Source: Streptomyces sp. NBC_00425 (GTDB taxonomy: Bacteria > Actinomycetota > Actinomycetes > Streptomycetales > Streptomycetaceae). From it: a DNA stretch of 64,000 bases. Both the position numbers and the translations under genes were made by a program. The stretch covers positions 4,464,001-4,528,000 of the forward strand of contig NZ_CP107928.1 of assembly GCF_036030735.1 (NCBI RefSeq). The letters run 5' to 3'. Under the pieces are notes generated by a model. The model was not told where the DNA came from. It did not search any database and was given only the letters and a program-made list of their open reading frames with translations. The stretch's first letter is position 1; each line of letters starts with the position of its first letter. This document shows, piece by piece, positions 9,225 through 20,557 of this stretch.

Positions 9225-9832
9225 CCGCGTTCTTCGCCGGGGGTCAGAGCGACCCGACCGTACAGCCGGTGCCCGCCTCCGTCGTCGAGAGGGTCGACGC
9301 CGCCGACACCACCCTGCACAACCCCAAACGCGCCGTGCTCTCCCTCGGCTCCAACCTGGGCAACCGCCTGGAGACGCTGCAGGGCGCCATCGACGCCCTC
9401 GAGGACACCCCGGGCGTCCGCATCAAGGCCGTCTCCCCCGTGTACGAGACGGCGCCCTGGGGCGTCGAGCCCGGCAGCCAGCCCTCGTACTTCAACGCCG
9501 TGGTCCTGCTGAAGACGACCCTGCCGCCGTCCTCCCTCCTGGAGCGGGCGCACGCCGTCGAGGAGGCCTTCCACCGGGTACGGGACGAACGCTGGGGCGC
9601 ACGCACGCTGGACGTCGACATCGTCGCGTACGCCGACGTCGTGGACGACGACCCGCACCTCACCCTCCCTCACCCCCGCGCCCATGAGCGGGCGTTCGTG
9701 CTCGCCCCCTGGCACGACGTGGAGCCCGAGGCCCAACTCCCCGGCCTCGGCGCGGTCGCCGACCTTCTCGACGCGGTCACCCGCGAGGGCGTCGCCGCCC
9801 GGGGGGACCTGGAACTCCACCTGCCCGAGTAG
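9221..9832 (+). CDS. folK: 6-hydroxymethyl-7,8-dihydropterin pyrophosphokinase
   Basis: 203 aa, ATG overlapping the folB stop. It transfers pyrophosphate from ATP to hydroxymethyl-dihydropterin, making the substrate of FolP. Motifs are LSLGSNLGNR, VSPVYETAPWG, YFNAVVLL, RWGARTLDVDIVAY (metal-binding aspartates) and LTLPHPRAHERAFVLAPW. An extra N-terminal segment of about 37 residues before the core is a common feature of Streptomyces FolK. Confidence 0.95.
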   Translation: MTAFFAGGQSDPTVQPVPASVVERVDAADTTLHNPKRAVLSLGSNLGNRLETLQGAIDALEDTPGVRIKAVSPVYETAPWGVEPGSQPSYFNAVVLLKTTLPPSSLLERAHAVEEAFHRVRDERWGARTLDVDIVAYADVVDDDPHLTLPHPRAHERAFVLAPWHDVEPEAQLPGLGAVADLLDAVTREGVAARGDLELHLPE

Positions 9833-9888
9833 TCGTTAAGGTCAACAGGAAGGTCGCAGGACCACTGCGGGGGAGCTGAAGGGACACC

Positions 9889-10374
9889 GTGAGAGAGCTG
9901 CACATCAGGGTGCTGGCAGGCGTGTTCGTCGTGGCCGGCGTCCTGTCCTGGGCGGGCGCCCGCCTCTGGAACTCGGTCGGGACCCTGCCCAGCGTCCCGT
10001 TGGCCGCGCCCATCGTGCTCGCCGTGATCGCGGTGATCCTGCTCGCCACGGCGATCTCGCTGCGCTCGCGCCTCAAGGCCCAGCGCGAGCGCCGCCCCGA
10101 GGCGAAGGGCGTCGACCCGCTGATGGCGGCCCGCGCGGTCGTCTTCGGCCAGGCCAGCGCCCTCGTGGCCGCGCTCGTCTCCGGCATGTACGGAGGCACG
10201 GGTGTCTTCCTCCTGGAGTCCCTGGACATCCCCGCCCGCCGCGACCAGGCCATCTACGCCGGCTTCTCGGTCCTCGCGGGCATCGCCGTCATAGCGGCGG
10301 CCGTCTTCCTGGAACGCGTCTGCAAGCTCCCGGAGGACGACGACCACGAGAACGGCGCGGCCTCGACGGCATGA
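9889..10374 (+). CDS. DUF3180 membrane protein
   Basis: 161 aa, GTG start with GGGGAGCTGAAGGG upstream. Four hydrophobic segments lie at about residues 8-26, 34-56, 84-104 and 122-144, matching the actinobacterial DUF3180 family that regularly follows folK. It probably resides in the cytoplasmic membrane. The function is unknown. It sits 56 bases after folK and is the last gene before a strong hairpin, so it is likely the end of the fol operon. Confidence 0.88.
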   Translation: MRELHIRVLAGVFVVAGVLSWAGARLWNSVGTLPSVPLAAPIVLAVIAVILLATAISLRSRLKAQRERRPEAKGVDPLMAARAVVFGQASALVAALVSGMYGGTGVFLLESLDIPARRDQAIYAGFSVLAGIAVIAAAVFLERVCKLPEDDDHENGAASTA

Positions 10375-10400
10375 CCCCGCCGCGCACGCGCGCGGCGGGG
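10375..10400. terminator. Intrinsic terminator-like hairpin between convergent DUF3180 gene and folE
   Basis: Perfect 11-bp all-GC stem (CCCCGCCGCGC / GCGCGGCGGGG) around an ACGC loop, directly after the TGA of the DUF3180 gene and before the folE stop. It can serve both convergent units. It lacks a T-tract, as is usual in Streptomyces. Confidence 0.8.
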
Positions 10401-10431
10401 CCGAAGAAGACAGGTGGAAGCTCGGGCGGCG

Positions 10432-11037
10432 TCAGCGCGCCAGTATCAGGCTCATCGCCTCCGCGCGGGTCGTCGCGTCCCTGAGCTGCCCCCGCACCGC
10501 GGAGGTGGTGGTCTTGGCGCCCGGCTTGCGGATGCCGCGCACGGACATGCACATGTGCTCGGCCTCGATGACGACGATCACGCCACGGGCCTCGAGAATC
10601 CGCATGAGGGAGTCCGCCACCTGCGTGGTGAGACGTTCCTGGACCTGGAGGCGGCGCGCGAACACCTCCACCAGCCGCGCCAGCTTGGACAGACCCGTGA
10701 TCTTGCCGGACTCCGCCGGGATGTAGCCCACGTGCGCGACCCCGTGGAACGGCAGCATGTGATGCTCGCAGAGCGAGACGATCTCGATGTCCTTGACGAG
10801 CACCATCTCGTCGTGACCGAGGTCGAACGTCGTCGTCAGCACGTCCTCGGGCACCTGCCTGAGGCCCGCCAGCAGCTCCCGGTACGCCCTCGCCACCCGC
10901 GCCGGCGTCTCCCGGAGGCCCTCGCGGTCCGGGTCCTCACCGACCGCGATCAGGAGCTCCCGTACGGCGTTCTCGGCGCGCTTCTCGTCGAACTCGCCGA
11001 TCGAGCCCTCGCCGTCCAGCGTCACGGGGTCGGTCAT
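10432..11037 (-). CDS. folE: GTP cyclohydrolase I
   Basis: 201 aa. First step of pterin synthesis, converting GTP to dihydroneopterin triphosphate. Family signatures are [24 protein letters not shown] (zinc Cys and catalytic His), [20 protein letters not shown] and the second zinc cysteine in [11 protein letters not shown]. The length is normal. An AGGAACGAGG site precedes the ATG. It is transcribed opposite to the fol operon and follows ftsH after a strong terminator, so it probably has its own promoter in the short space after 11037. Confidence 0.96.
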   Translation of the reverse strand: MTDPVTLDGEGSIGEFDEKRAENAVRELLIAVGEDPDREGLRETPARVARAYRELLAGLRQVPEDVLTTTFDLGHDEMVLVKDIEIVSLCEHHMLPFHGVAHVGYIPAESGKITGLSKLARLVEVFARRLQVQERLTTQVADSLMRILEARGVIVVIEAEHMCMSVRGIRKPGAKTTTSAVRGQLRDATTRAEAMSLILAR

Positions 11038-11114
11038 CTGGTGCCTCGTTCCTGTGCGGGTCGCGCGTATGGGTCACGCGCCTCATCTGCGGCATCGAGC
11101 ATCGTTCAGGAGAA

Positions 11115-11154
11115 ATGCCGCGCCCCCCAGGCTAGAACCTGGGGGGCGCGGCAT
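11115..11154 (-). terminator. Terminator of ftsH
   Basis: Perfect 17-bp inverted repeat (ATGCCGCGCCCCCCAGG and its complement) with a 6-nt loop (CTAGAA), 35 bases after the ftsH stop and before folE on the same strand. It separates the two minus-strand transcripts. Confidence 0.88.
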
Positions 11155-11188
11155 CCATTCCGGGCCTGGTGAGGCCGCCGGGAGCAGG

Positions 11189-13228
<2,040 letters not shown>

Positions 13229-13413
13229 CCATACGGAGCGGTGTCGCCCCGTCCCTCCTGCCATAGTGAGTTTGATAAGACAGTTCTTCTGACGGTACCC
13301 CAGCTTCGTCGCGCAAAGCCGCACGGGACGGCTGGCGCACCCGTCTGCATGCTCCAACGGCGTGAGGCCCGCCGGGGTTCCCGATCTTCGTACGGGGCTT
13401 GGGCTTTTCGGGT

Positions 13414-13974
13414 TCAGCCGCCGTAGACGTGGGGCGCGAGCGTACCGACGAACGGGAGGTTCCGGTACTTCTCGGCGTAGTCGAGGCCGTAGCCGACCAC
13501 GAACTCGTTCGGGATGTCGAAGCCGACCCACTCGACGTCGATGGCCACCTTGGCGGCCTCGGGCTTGCGCAGCAGCGTGCACACCTTGAGGGAGGCGGGC
13601 TCGCGCGAGCCGAGGTTGGACAGCAGCCAGGACAGGGTCAGGCCGGAGTCGATGATGTCCTCGACGATGAGGACGTGCTTGCCCTTGATGTCGGTGTCGA
13701 GGTCCTTGAGGATCCGCACCACACCGGAGGACTGGGTGCCCGCGCCGTAGGACGACACGGCCATCCAGTCCATGGTGACGGGGGTGGACAGGGCTCGGGC
13801 GAGGTCGGCCATGACCATCACCGCGCCCTTGAGGACACCGACGATGAGCAGGTCCTTGCCCGCGTACTCCGCGTCGATCTTCGCGGCCAGTTCGGCCAGC
13901 TTCGCGTCGATCTCTTCCTTGGTGATGAGCACCTCTTTGAGGTCGGTGCCCATGTCTTTCGCGTCCACCCGCAT
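13414..13974 (-). CDS. hpt: Hypoxanthine phosphoribosyltransferase
   Basis: 186 aa from the ATG at 13974 (AGGAC upstream); an internal ATG at 13953 gives 179 aa and is equally usual for the family. It salvages hypoxanthine and guanine with PRPP. The PRPP loop [14 protein letters not shown] and the flexible-loop region MAVSSYG are diagnostic, and [25 protein letters not shown] is the conserved C-terminal hood. It lies 74 bases after tilS on the same strand and upstream of ftsH, the order common in Gram-positive bacteria. Confidence 0.95.
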   Translation of the reverse strand: MRVDAKDMGTDLKEVLITKEEIDAKLAELAAKIDAEYAGKDLLIVGVLKGAVMVMADLARALSTPVTMDWMAVSSYGAGTQSSGVVRILKDLDTDIKGKHVLIVEDIIDSGLTLSWLLSNLGSREPASLKVCTLLRKPEAAKVAIDVEWVGFDIPNEFVVGYGLDYAEKYRNLPFVGTLAPHVYGG

Positions 13975-14048
13975 CACTTTCGGTTGTCCTACCGGCCGCC
14001 GGGACCGCCCACGACGACCACGTACGCGGTCCTGGCGGAGGGTCCGGA

Positions 14049-15080
14049 TCAGCCTTGCCGAATCACCAGTCTGCCACCCTGGCGCTGGGCGACGACTTTG
14101 CCGGGGAGATTGATGACCCCCTGGCCGCGCCATCCGGTGATCAACCGGTCGACCTCTTCGATGTGCCGGGCGAAGAGGGAACCGGCCGGGGCGCCCGCCT
14201 GGATCGCGGCGCGGCGCAGGATGCGGCGGCGCACGGCGGGCGGCAGAGCATAGAGCTTGGCGCACTCCAACAGACCGGCCGCGTCCCGCACGGAGGACTC
14301 GGCCTGGCCGGCCCAGGCGTCGAGCGCGTCGGCGTCGTCGCGGGAGAGCTGGGCCGTCCGGGCGAGCGCCTCGACGACGCCCTTGCCGAGGGCCTTCTCC
14401 AGGGCGGGCAGGCCTTCGTGGCGGAGCCGGGAGCGGGTGTAGGCCGGGTCGGCGTTGTGCGGGTCGTCCCAGACGGGCAGGGACTGGACCATGCAGGCTT
14501 TGCGGGCGGTCTGCCGGTCGAGCTGGAGGAAGGGGCGGCGATAGCGACGCGCGGCCCCCGGTCCGCCGGAGACGGCGGCCATGCCGGACAGGGAGCGGAT
14601 GCCGGAGCCGCGGGCGAGGCCGAGCAGGACCGTCTCGGCCTGGTCGTCGCGGGTGTGGCCGAGCAGGACCGCGGCAGCGCCGTGGCGCTCGGCGGCCGCG
14701 TCGAGGGCGCTGTAGCGGGCGTCGCGGGCGGCTGCCTCGGGGCCGCCTTCGCGGCCGACGGTCACGGCGGTGGACTCGACGGGATCGAGGCCGAGTTCAC
14801 GCAGGCGCAGGGTGACTTCCGCGGCGCGCAGGTCGGAGCCGGGCTGCAGACCGTGGTCCACGGTGACGCCGCCGGCGCGGATGCCGAGCCGGGGGGCCTC
14901 GAAGGCGAGGGCGGAGGCGAGGGCCATGGAGTCGGCGCCGCCGGAGCACGCCACGAGCACGAGCGGCGACGGGAGCTGTTCGTGCGCGCTCGCTTCGGGG
15001 GCGGGGTGGTCGTTGAGGACGTCGTGGAGTACGCGGCGGACCGCCAGGCGTATCGCCGCGACCGCAGGATGGGGACCCAT
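14049..15080 (-). CDS. tilS: tRNA(Ile)-lysidine synthetase
   Basis: About 343 aa from the ATG at 15080 (GAAGGGAAC upstream). It ligates lysine to C34 of tRNA-Ile(CAU), converting it to the AUA-reading form. The N-type ATP pyrophosphatase signature SGGADS (about residues 46-51), [29 protein letters not shown] and RPFL are all present. The C-terminal region is shorter than in E. coli TilS, as usual in actinobacteria. It precedes hpt and ftsH in the same direction. Confidence 0.94.
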   Translation of the reverse strand: MGPHPAVAAIRLAVRRVLHDVLNDHPAPEASAHEQLPSPLVLVACSGGADSMALASALAFEAPRLGIRAGGVTVDHGLQPGSDLRAAEVTLRLRELGLDPVESTAVTVGREGGPEAAARDARYSALDAAAERHGAAAVLLGHTRDDQAETVLLGLARGSGIRSLSGMAAVSGGPGAARRYRRPFLQLDRQTARKACMVQSLPVWDDPHNADPAYTRSRLRHEGLPALEKALGKGVVEALARTAQLSRDDADALDAWAGQAESSVRDAAGLLECAKLYALPPAVRRRILRRAAIQAGAPAGSLFARHIEEVDRLITGWRGQGVINLPGKVVAQRQGGRLVIRQG

Positions 15081-15272
15081 TGTCCGGTTCCCTTCATGAA
15101 GTTTTCGGGGGCTGAGCCCGGGTTCGGTCACTCAGAGTGTGTAGATGGTGACAGAACCGGGGCGTTCCCCGAGCATTGCACGCCTACCCGGGGCCGACGG
15201 TCCCTCGGACGGGTGATTGAAGGGGCGTTCTCCTGCCGTCGGCCGGATCGGGTCCATGGACGTTTCGCGGGT

Positions 15273-16406
15273 TCACGACTCGGCCTTGCGGTGCACCCGC
15301 GCGACCCAGTCCGCCGGTTTGCCGATCTCGGCCTTGGTCGGAAGTGTGTTCGGGGAGGTCCACACGCGGTTGAAGCCGTCCATGCCGACCTGGTCGACGA
15401 CGGCGCGCACGAAGCGTTCGCCGTCCCGGTACTGCTTGAGCTTGGCGTCGAGGCCGAGGAGCTTGCGCAGCGCGATGTCGAGCCGGGAGGCGCCCTTGGC
15501 GCGGCGCTGCTGGAACTTCTCGCGGATCTCGGCGACCGTCGAGACGACTTCGGGGCCGACGCCGTCCATGACGAAGTCGGCGTGGCCCTCGAGGAGGGAC
15601 ATCACGGCGGTGAGACGGGCGAGGATCTCGCGCTGGGCGGGCGTCTGCACGAGTTCGACCAGGGAGCGGCCCCCGTCGTCCTCTTCGCCCTCGGGGCGGC
15701 CGCCGGCGAGCGACTGGGCGGCTTCCCGGACCCGCTCGAGGAACGTCGACGGGTCGACGTCGGTCTCCCCCAGGAACGACTGGATCTCGCCCTCGAGATG
15801 GTCGCGCAGCCAGGGCACGGCGGAGAACTGCGTGCGGTGCGTCTCCTCGTGGAGGCACACCCAGAGGCGGAAGTCGTGGGGGTCGACGTCGAGTTCGCGT
15901 TCGACGTGGACGATGTTCGGCGCGACGAGCAGGAGACGGCCGCCGCCGCTCGCACCGGCGGGGAGTTCGCGGGTGGCCGGGGCGAAGGTCTCGTACTGGC
16001 CGAGGACGCGGGAGGACAGGAAGGAGAGCAGCATGCCGAGTTCGACGCCGGTGACCTTGCCGCCGACGGCTCCGAGGACGGCGCCTCCGGGGCTGTTGCC
16101 GCGGCGTTCCTGCATCTTGTCCAGGAGCGGTTTGAGGATCTCGCGGAAGCCTGCGACGTTGGCCCGCACCCATCCGGGGCGGTCGACGACGAGGATGGGG
16201 GTGTCGTGGATCTCCTCGGTGGCCATCCGGGTGAACCCCCGGACGTGCGCCTCCGAGGCCTTGGCGTGCCGGCGCAGTTCCGCGACGACGGCCCGTGCCT
16301 CGTCGCGGCTGACTTCGGGACCCGGCCGCACGAGCCGGGTCGCGGTCGCCACCGCCAGATTCCAGTCGACCATCCCCGCAGATGCAGCACCACCGATGCT
16401 CGTCAT
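15273..16406 (-). CDS. Zinc-dependent metalloprotease, actinobacterial family
   Basis: 377 aa, cytoplasmic. The zinc motif HEETH (residues 186-190) and a downstream glutamate in LLEGHADF (about 272-279) give an HExxH...E gluzincin-like site. The family is the actinobacterial zinc-dependent metalloprotease previously described as coenzyme F420 biosynthesis associated. The VDWNLAVATATRLVRPGP N-terminus is typical. The substrate is unknown. No ribosome binding site is visible before the ATG; TACGGT ending six bases upstream could be a -10 for leaderless mRNA. It sits between tilS and dacB. Confidence 0.88.
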   Translation of the reverse strand: MTSIGGAASAGMVDWNLAVATATRLVRPGPEVSRDEARAVVAELRRHAKASEAHVRGFTRMATEEIHDTPILVVDRPGWVRANVAGFREILKPLLDKMQERRGNSPGGAVLGAVGGKVTGVELGMLLSFLSSRVLGQYETFAPATRELPAGASGGGRLLLVAPNIVHVERELDVDPHDFRLWVCLHEETHRTQFSAVPWLRDHLEGEIQSFLGETDVDPSTFLERVREAAQSLAGGRPEGEEDDGGRSLVELVQTPAQREILARLTAVMSLLEGHADFVMDGVGPEVVSTVAEIREKFQQRRAKGASRLDIALRKLLGLDAKLKQYRDGERFVRAVVDQVGMDGFNRVWTSPNTLPTKAEIGKPADWVARVHRKAES

Positions 16407-16517
16407 GCGTCAACCGTACGTGAGCGCCGCCGCCGGGGGCAGGCCGCGGGAGGCCGGTCAGGGAGATGTCAGGGTCGAGGCCGGGGGTGCCTCAGGGGTG
16501 GTGGGCCACGGCCGTCG

Positions 16518-18188
16518 TCAGCGGCAGCCGCAGCCCGCGAGCGCCGTGGCCGCCCGGTCCAGCGCCGCCTGCGCCGCCCCCGCGTCGGTCGTGCCGGAGG
16601 CCAGGAAGGCGAAGGCGAGGAGCCGTCCGTCCTGGTCGACGACCGTGCCGGCGAGGGCGTTGACGCCGGTCAGGGTGCCGGTCTTGGCGCGGACGACGCC
16701 GGCCGCGCCGTCCGCGTAGCGGTCGGCGAGGGTGCCGGTGAAGCCGGCGACGGGCAGGCCGGTGAGGACGGGGCGCAGGCCGGGGCGGGCCGGGTCGCCG
16801 GCCTTCACCAGGAGGGCCGTCAGCAGGTTCGCCGTGATCCGGTCCTGGCGGTCGAGTCCGCTGCCGTCCATGATGCGGACGCCGGCCGTCGGGAGCCCGA
16901 GCTTCTTCAACTGGGCCCGGACCGCGGCGCCGCCGCCCGCGAAGTCGGCGCGGACGCCGGTCGCGAGGGCGGTGTGGCGGGCGAGGGCCTCGGCGATGTC
17001 GTTGTCGCTGTTGGTCAGCATCCGCTCGACCAGGACCGACAGGGGCGGCGAGGAGACCGAGGCGAGGCTCTTCGCGCGCGTGGTGGCCTTGGAGGGGCCG
17101 GGGGGCGTGGTGGTGATGCCGTCGGCCTTCAGGAACGCGGCGAACGTGCGGGTCGCGTCGGCCGCGGGGTCGGGCACGCGCGTGACCGGACCGCTGGTGG
17201 AGTCGTCGGGGCGGCCCTCGTCGGCGGAAAGGGCCGTGACGCGGGCGAGGTTGCCGTTGGGCCCGATGGGGTGAACTTCGCTGCCCGCGTACAGGGTCGT
17301 GTCGTACGACAGCGTCACGTGGGTGAGGCCGCGCTTCTTCAGGGCGGCGGCGGAGGACGCGGCGAGGGTGCGCAGGCCGGCCCAGCCCGCGCCGTCGTCG
17401 TCGCGGGCCGTGAGGGTGGGGTCGCCGCCGCCGACGAGGACGAGCTCCCTGGTGTCGGGTTCGAGCACCGTGCGGGTGGTGAGGCGGTGCTCGCCGCCCA
17501 TCGCTGAGAGCGCGGCGACCGCGGTGGCGATCTTCGTGGTGGAGGCCGGCGTCAGGCCCGTTCCGGCGCCCGCGCCGTACAGGTGCCGGCCGGTGGCGAC
17601 GTCGACGACCGCGGCGGCGTGCCGGGCGCCCAGGACCGGGTCGGCCAGGAGCGGGGTCAGGACGCTCGCGATGCCGGCGCCCGTCGGCAGGGCGTCCGGG
17701 GCGGACTTGACGACGACGTCGGCGCCGCCGCCGCCGAGGCCGACCAGGACGGAGGCCGCGCTGGGGGCCGGGCGGGGCGCTCCGGCCGCGGTGTCGGACG
17801 TACGGGACGAATCCGCCGTACGCCCGTGATCTCCGCCACCCGTCCGTGCGAGGGCGGTCGCCCGGTCCCGCTCGGCCGTACGCTGACCGGTGGAGTCCCA
17901 GGGGCCGGCCACGGTCACCACACCGGCGGCCAGCGCCAGTCCGACGGTCGCCGCGCCCGCGCCGTACTGCCAGGAACGGGCGTTCGGACCGGTCCCGGTG
18001 AGCCGTGCGAGCTGCGGCTTCGCGGCCCGGGTGAGCCGTGCGACCCGCGGTCGCGCGGTCGCCGCCACGCGCGCGAATCGAGGCCGTACGATCCCTGCGG
18101 CCCGTGCCAGACGGGGTCGTACGGCGTCCGTGACCCGCACCACGTGCGGTCTCGCGGCCCGCCAAGGCCTCAGCTCTGGCACGAACAC
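16518..18188 (-). CDS. dacB: D-alanyl-D-alanine carboxypeptidase/endopeptidase (PBP4, family S13)
   Basis: About 556 aa, GTG start with AAGGGG upstream. Peptidoglycan-remodelling serine peptidase. The catalytic triad motifs are STTK (S216, K219), SDN and KTGT, in S13 order with the large insert between the first two. A single signal-anchor helix lies at about residues 76-95. The cytoplasmic N-terminus (about residues 23-66) contains four copies of an 11-residue Arg/Ala repeat (VRPRLARAAGI type), unusual for a PBP4. It is divergent from ppa. Confidence 0.92.
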   Translation of the reverse strand: MFVPELRPWRAARPHVVRVTDAVRPRLARAAGIVRPRFARVAATARPRVARLTRAAKPQLARLTGTGPNARSWQYGAGAATVGLALAAGVVTVAGPWDSTGQRTAERDRATALARTGGGDHGRTADSSRTSDTAAGAPRPAPSAASVLVGLGGGGADVVVKSAPDALPTGAGIASVLTPLLADPVLGARHAAAVVDVATGRHLYGAGAGTGLTPASTTKIATAVAALSAMGGEHRLTTRTVLEPDTRELVLVGGGDPTLTARDDDGAGWAGLRTLAASSAAALKKRGLTHVTLSYDTTLYAGSEVHPIGPNGNLARVTALSADEGRPDDSTSGPVTRVPDPAADATRTFAAFLKADGITTTPPGPSKATTRAKSLASVSSPPLSVLVERMLTNSDNDIAEALARHTALATGVRADFAGGGAAVRAQLKKLGLPTAGVRIMDGSGLDRQDRITANLLTALLVKAGDPARPGLRPVLTGLPVAGFTGTLADRYADGAAGVVRAKTGTLTGVNALAGTVVDQDGRLLAFAFLASGTTDAGAAQAALDRAATALAGCGCR

Positions 18189-18267
18189 CAGCCCCTTTCG
18201 CGATCACACACCTGCGTGAGGGACACTTAACCACCAGAACTATGTGTTGATCATGGAGGAGCCACCG

Positions 18268-18759
18268 GTGGAGTTCGACGTCACGATCGAGATTCCGAAG
18301 GGTTCGCGGAACAAGTACGAGGTGGACCACGAGACCGGTCGGATCCGCCTGGACCGTCGACTCTTCACCTCGACCGCCTACCCGACCGACTACGGCTTCG
18401 TCGAGAACACCCTCGGCGAGGACGGTGACCCGCTGGACGCGCTGGTCATCCTGGACGAGCCCACGTTCCCGGGCTGTCTGATCCGCTGCCGCGCGATCGG
18501 CATGTTCCGGATGACGGACGAGGCCGGCGGCGACGACAAGCTGCTGTGCGTCCCGTCGACGGACCCGCGTGTGGAGCACCTGCGCGACATCCACCACGTG
18601 TCGGAGTTCGACCGCCTGGAGATCCAGCACTTCTTCGAGGTCTACAAGGACCTGGAGCCCGGCAAGTCCGTCGAGGGCGCCGACTGGGTCGGCCGCACCG
18701 ACGCCGAGGCCGAGATCGAGCGGTCCTACAAGCGTTTCAAGGACCAGGGCGGTCACTGA
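18268..18759 (+). CDS. ppa: Inorganic pyrophosphatase
   Basis: 163 aa from the GTG at 18268, with GGAGGA 7 bases upstream. Family I soluble pyrophosphatase pulling biosynthetic reactions by hydrolysing PPi. Signatures are [34 protein letters not shown] (the metal-binding DxDPxD box) and [10 protein letters not shown]. The length and sequence are essentially those of other Streptomyces enzymes. A strong hairpin follows. Confidence 0.97.
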   Translation: MEFDVTIEIPKGSRNKYEVDHETGRIRLDRRLFTSTAYPTDYGFVENTLGEDGDPLDALVILDEPTFPGCLIRCRAIGMFRMTDEAGGDDKLLCVPSTDPRVEHLRDIHHVSEFDRLEIQHFFEVYKDLEPGKSVEGADWVGRTDAEAEIERSYKRFKDQGGH

Positions 18760-18782
18760 GGCCCCGGTCGCCTGATGTCGTC

Positions 18783-18816
18783 GAGAGGGCCGCACGCATG
18801 CGTGTGCGGCCCTCTC
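18783..18816 (+). terminator. Terminator of ppa
   Basis: Perfect 13-bp stem (GAGAGGGCCGCAC / GTGCGGCCCTCTC) with an 8-nt loop, 24 bases after the ppa stop. Confidence 0.88.
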
Positions 18817-18873
18817 GGGCGTCTGTGCGCATACTGAGGCCTACGGAAGGTGTCGTTCAGGGAGCGTTGCTGA

Positions 18874-20535
18874 GTGTCGGAGGCGGAGAACCGCAAACCG
18901 CAGTCGGACGAGGCGAGGAGCGCCTTCGATCCCGAGATCACGTCCGAGTTCGCGATGCCGGTGGGGCTCACCGTCCCCAGAACCGGCGGGGAATCCGAGA
19001 CCACCTCGGAGTTCGCCGTTCCGCGGGGGCTGGACGTGAGCCAGCCGACCGCCGGGGAGGGCGAGGGATCGGCGTTCAGCGTGCCGAGCACCTACAGCGC
19101 CCGCGAGGCGCCGGCCGCGTTCACCCCGCCCTCCGGCGTCCCGATGGTGAGCCTGATCAAGGACCTGCCCTGGCAGGACCGGATGCGCACGATGCTGCGC
19201 ATGCCGGTCACCGAGCGGCCCGCGCCGGAACCGGGGCCGAAGACGGAGGAGGGCGGTCCGGCCGTCCCGCGCGTGCTCGACCTGACCCTGCGCATCGGCG
19301 AACTGCTGCTGGCGGGCGGGGAGGGCGCCGAGGACGTGGAGGCCGCGATGTTCGCGGTCTGCCGCTCCTACGGGCTGGACCGCTGCGAACCCAACGTCAC
19401 GTTCACGCTGTTGGCCATCTCGTACCAGCCGTCCCTGGTGGAGGACCCGGTGACGGCGTCGCGGACGGTGCGCCGCCGGGGCACCGACTACACACGTCTG
19501 GCGGCCGTCTTCCAGCTCGTGGACGACCTGAGCGACGCCGACTCCCATCTCTCGCTGGAGGACGCCTACCGGCGTCTCGCGGAGATCCGCCGCAACCGGC
19601 ACCCCTACCCGACCTGGGTCCTGACGTCGGCGAGCGGACTGCTCGCGGGCGCGGCCTCGGTGCTGGTCGGCGGTGACGCGGTCGTGTTCGTGGCGGCCGT
19701 GCTCGGCGCGATGCTCGGCGACCGGCTGGCGTGGCTGTGCGCGGGGCGCGGGCTGCCGGAGTTCTACCAGTTCCTGGTGGCGGCGATGCCACCGGCCGCG
19801 ATCGGCATCGCGCTGACCCTGGCCGACGTCGACGTGAAGGCGTCCGCGGTCATCACCGGCGGTCTGTTCGCACTGCTGCCCGGCCGGGCGCTGGTGGCAG
19901 GCGTCCAGGACGGCCTGACAGGCTTCTACATCACCGCGGCGGCACGCCTGTTGGAGGTCATGTACTTCTTCGTGGGCATCGTGGCCGGCGTGCTGGTGAT
20001 GCTCTACGTCGGGGTGCAGCTCGGCGCGCATCTGAACCCGGACGTGTCGCTGGGCGTCTCCAAGCGGCCGCTGTGGCAGATCGGCGCGTCCATGCTGCTG
20101 TCCCTGACGTTCGCGGTGCTGCTCCAGCAGGAACGGTCCACCGTACTGGCCGTGACGCTGAACGGCGGGGTGGCCTGGTCGGTGTACGGCGCGATGCACT
20201 ACGCGGGCGAGATCTCGCCGGTGGCCTCCACGGCCGTCGCGGCCGGGGTGGTGGGGCTGTTCGGGCAGTTGCTGTCGCGCTACCGGTTCGCGTCCGCGCT
20301 GCCCTACACGACCGCCGCGATCGGGCCGCTGCTGCCCGGATCGGCCACGTACTTCGGGCTGTTGTCGATCGCGCAGAACCACGTGGACGCAGGGCTGGTG
20401 TCGATCACCAAGGCCGCGGCGCTGGCGATGGCCATCGCCATCGGGGTGAACCTCGGTTCCGAGGTCTCGCGGCTGTTCCTGCGGGTGGGCTCCGCCGACA
20501 AGCGCCGTGCGGCCAAGAGGACGCGGGGGTTCTGA
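18874..20535 (+). CDS. ThrE-family threonine/serine exporter-like membrane protein
   Basis: 553 aa, GTG start with GGGAG 9-10 bases upstream. A hydrophilic N-terminal region of about 130 residues precedes a ThrE (DUF1212) domain with the conserved LRIGELLLAGGEGAEDVE and later YTRLAAVFQLVDDL, followed by about ten transmembrane helices (residues 245-540) including a second ThrE_2-like half. The N-terminus contains two imperfect copies of a TSEFA(M/V)P motif (about residues 23 and 45). ThrE in Corynebacterium exports threonine and serine by proton antiport. The substrate here is inferred. Confidence 0.85.
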   Translation: MSEAENRKPQSDEARSAFDPEITSEFAMPVGLTVPRTGGESETTSEFAVPRGLDVSQPTAGEGEGSAFSVPSTYSAREAPAAFTPPSGVPMVSLIKDLPWQDRMRTMLRMPVTERPAPEPGPKTEEGGPAVPRVLDLTLRIGELLLAGGEGAEDVEAAMFAVCRSYGLDRCEPNVTFTLLAISYQPSLVEDPVTASRTVRRRGTDYTRLAAVFQLVDDLSDADSHLSLEDAYRRLAEIRRNRHPYPTWVLTSASGLLAGAASVLVGGDAVVFVAAVLGAMLGDRLAWLCAGRGLPEFYQFLVAAMPPAAIGIALTLADVDVKASAVITGGLFALLPGRALVAGVQDGLTGFYITAAARLLEVMYFFVGIVAGVLVMLYVGVQLGAHLNPDVSLGVSKRPLWQIGASMLLSLTFAVLLQQERSTVLAVTLNGGVAWSVYGAMHYAGEISPVASTAVAAGVVGLFGQLLSRYRFASALPYTTAAIGPLLPGSATYFGLLSIAQNHVDAGLVSITKAAALAMAIAIGVNLGSEVSRLFLRVGSADKRRAAKRTRGF

Positions 20536-20544
20536 CGCCCCCGC
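20523..20544 (+). terminator. Hairpin overlapping the stop of the ThrE-like gene
   Basis: GCGGGGG / CCCCCGC, 7-bp perfect stem with an 8-nt loop that includes the TGA stop. It lies between convergent genes and is a modest terminator candidate. Confidence 0.5.
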
Positions 20545-20557
20545 GCTCCGGGCGCCG

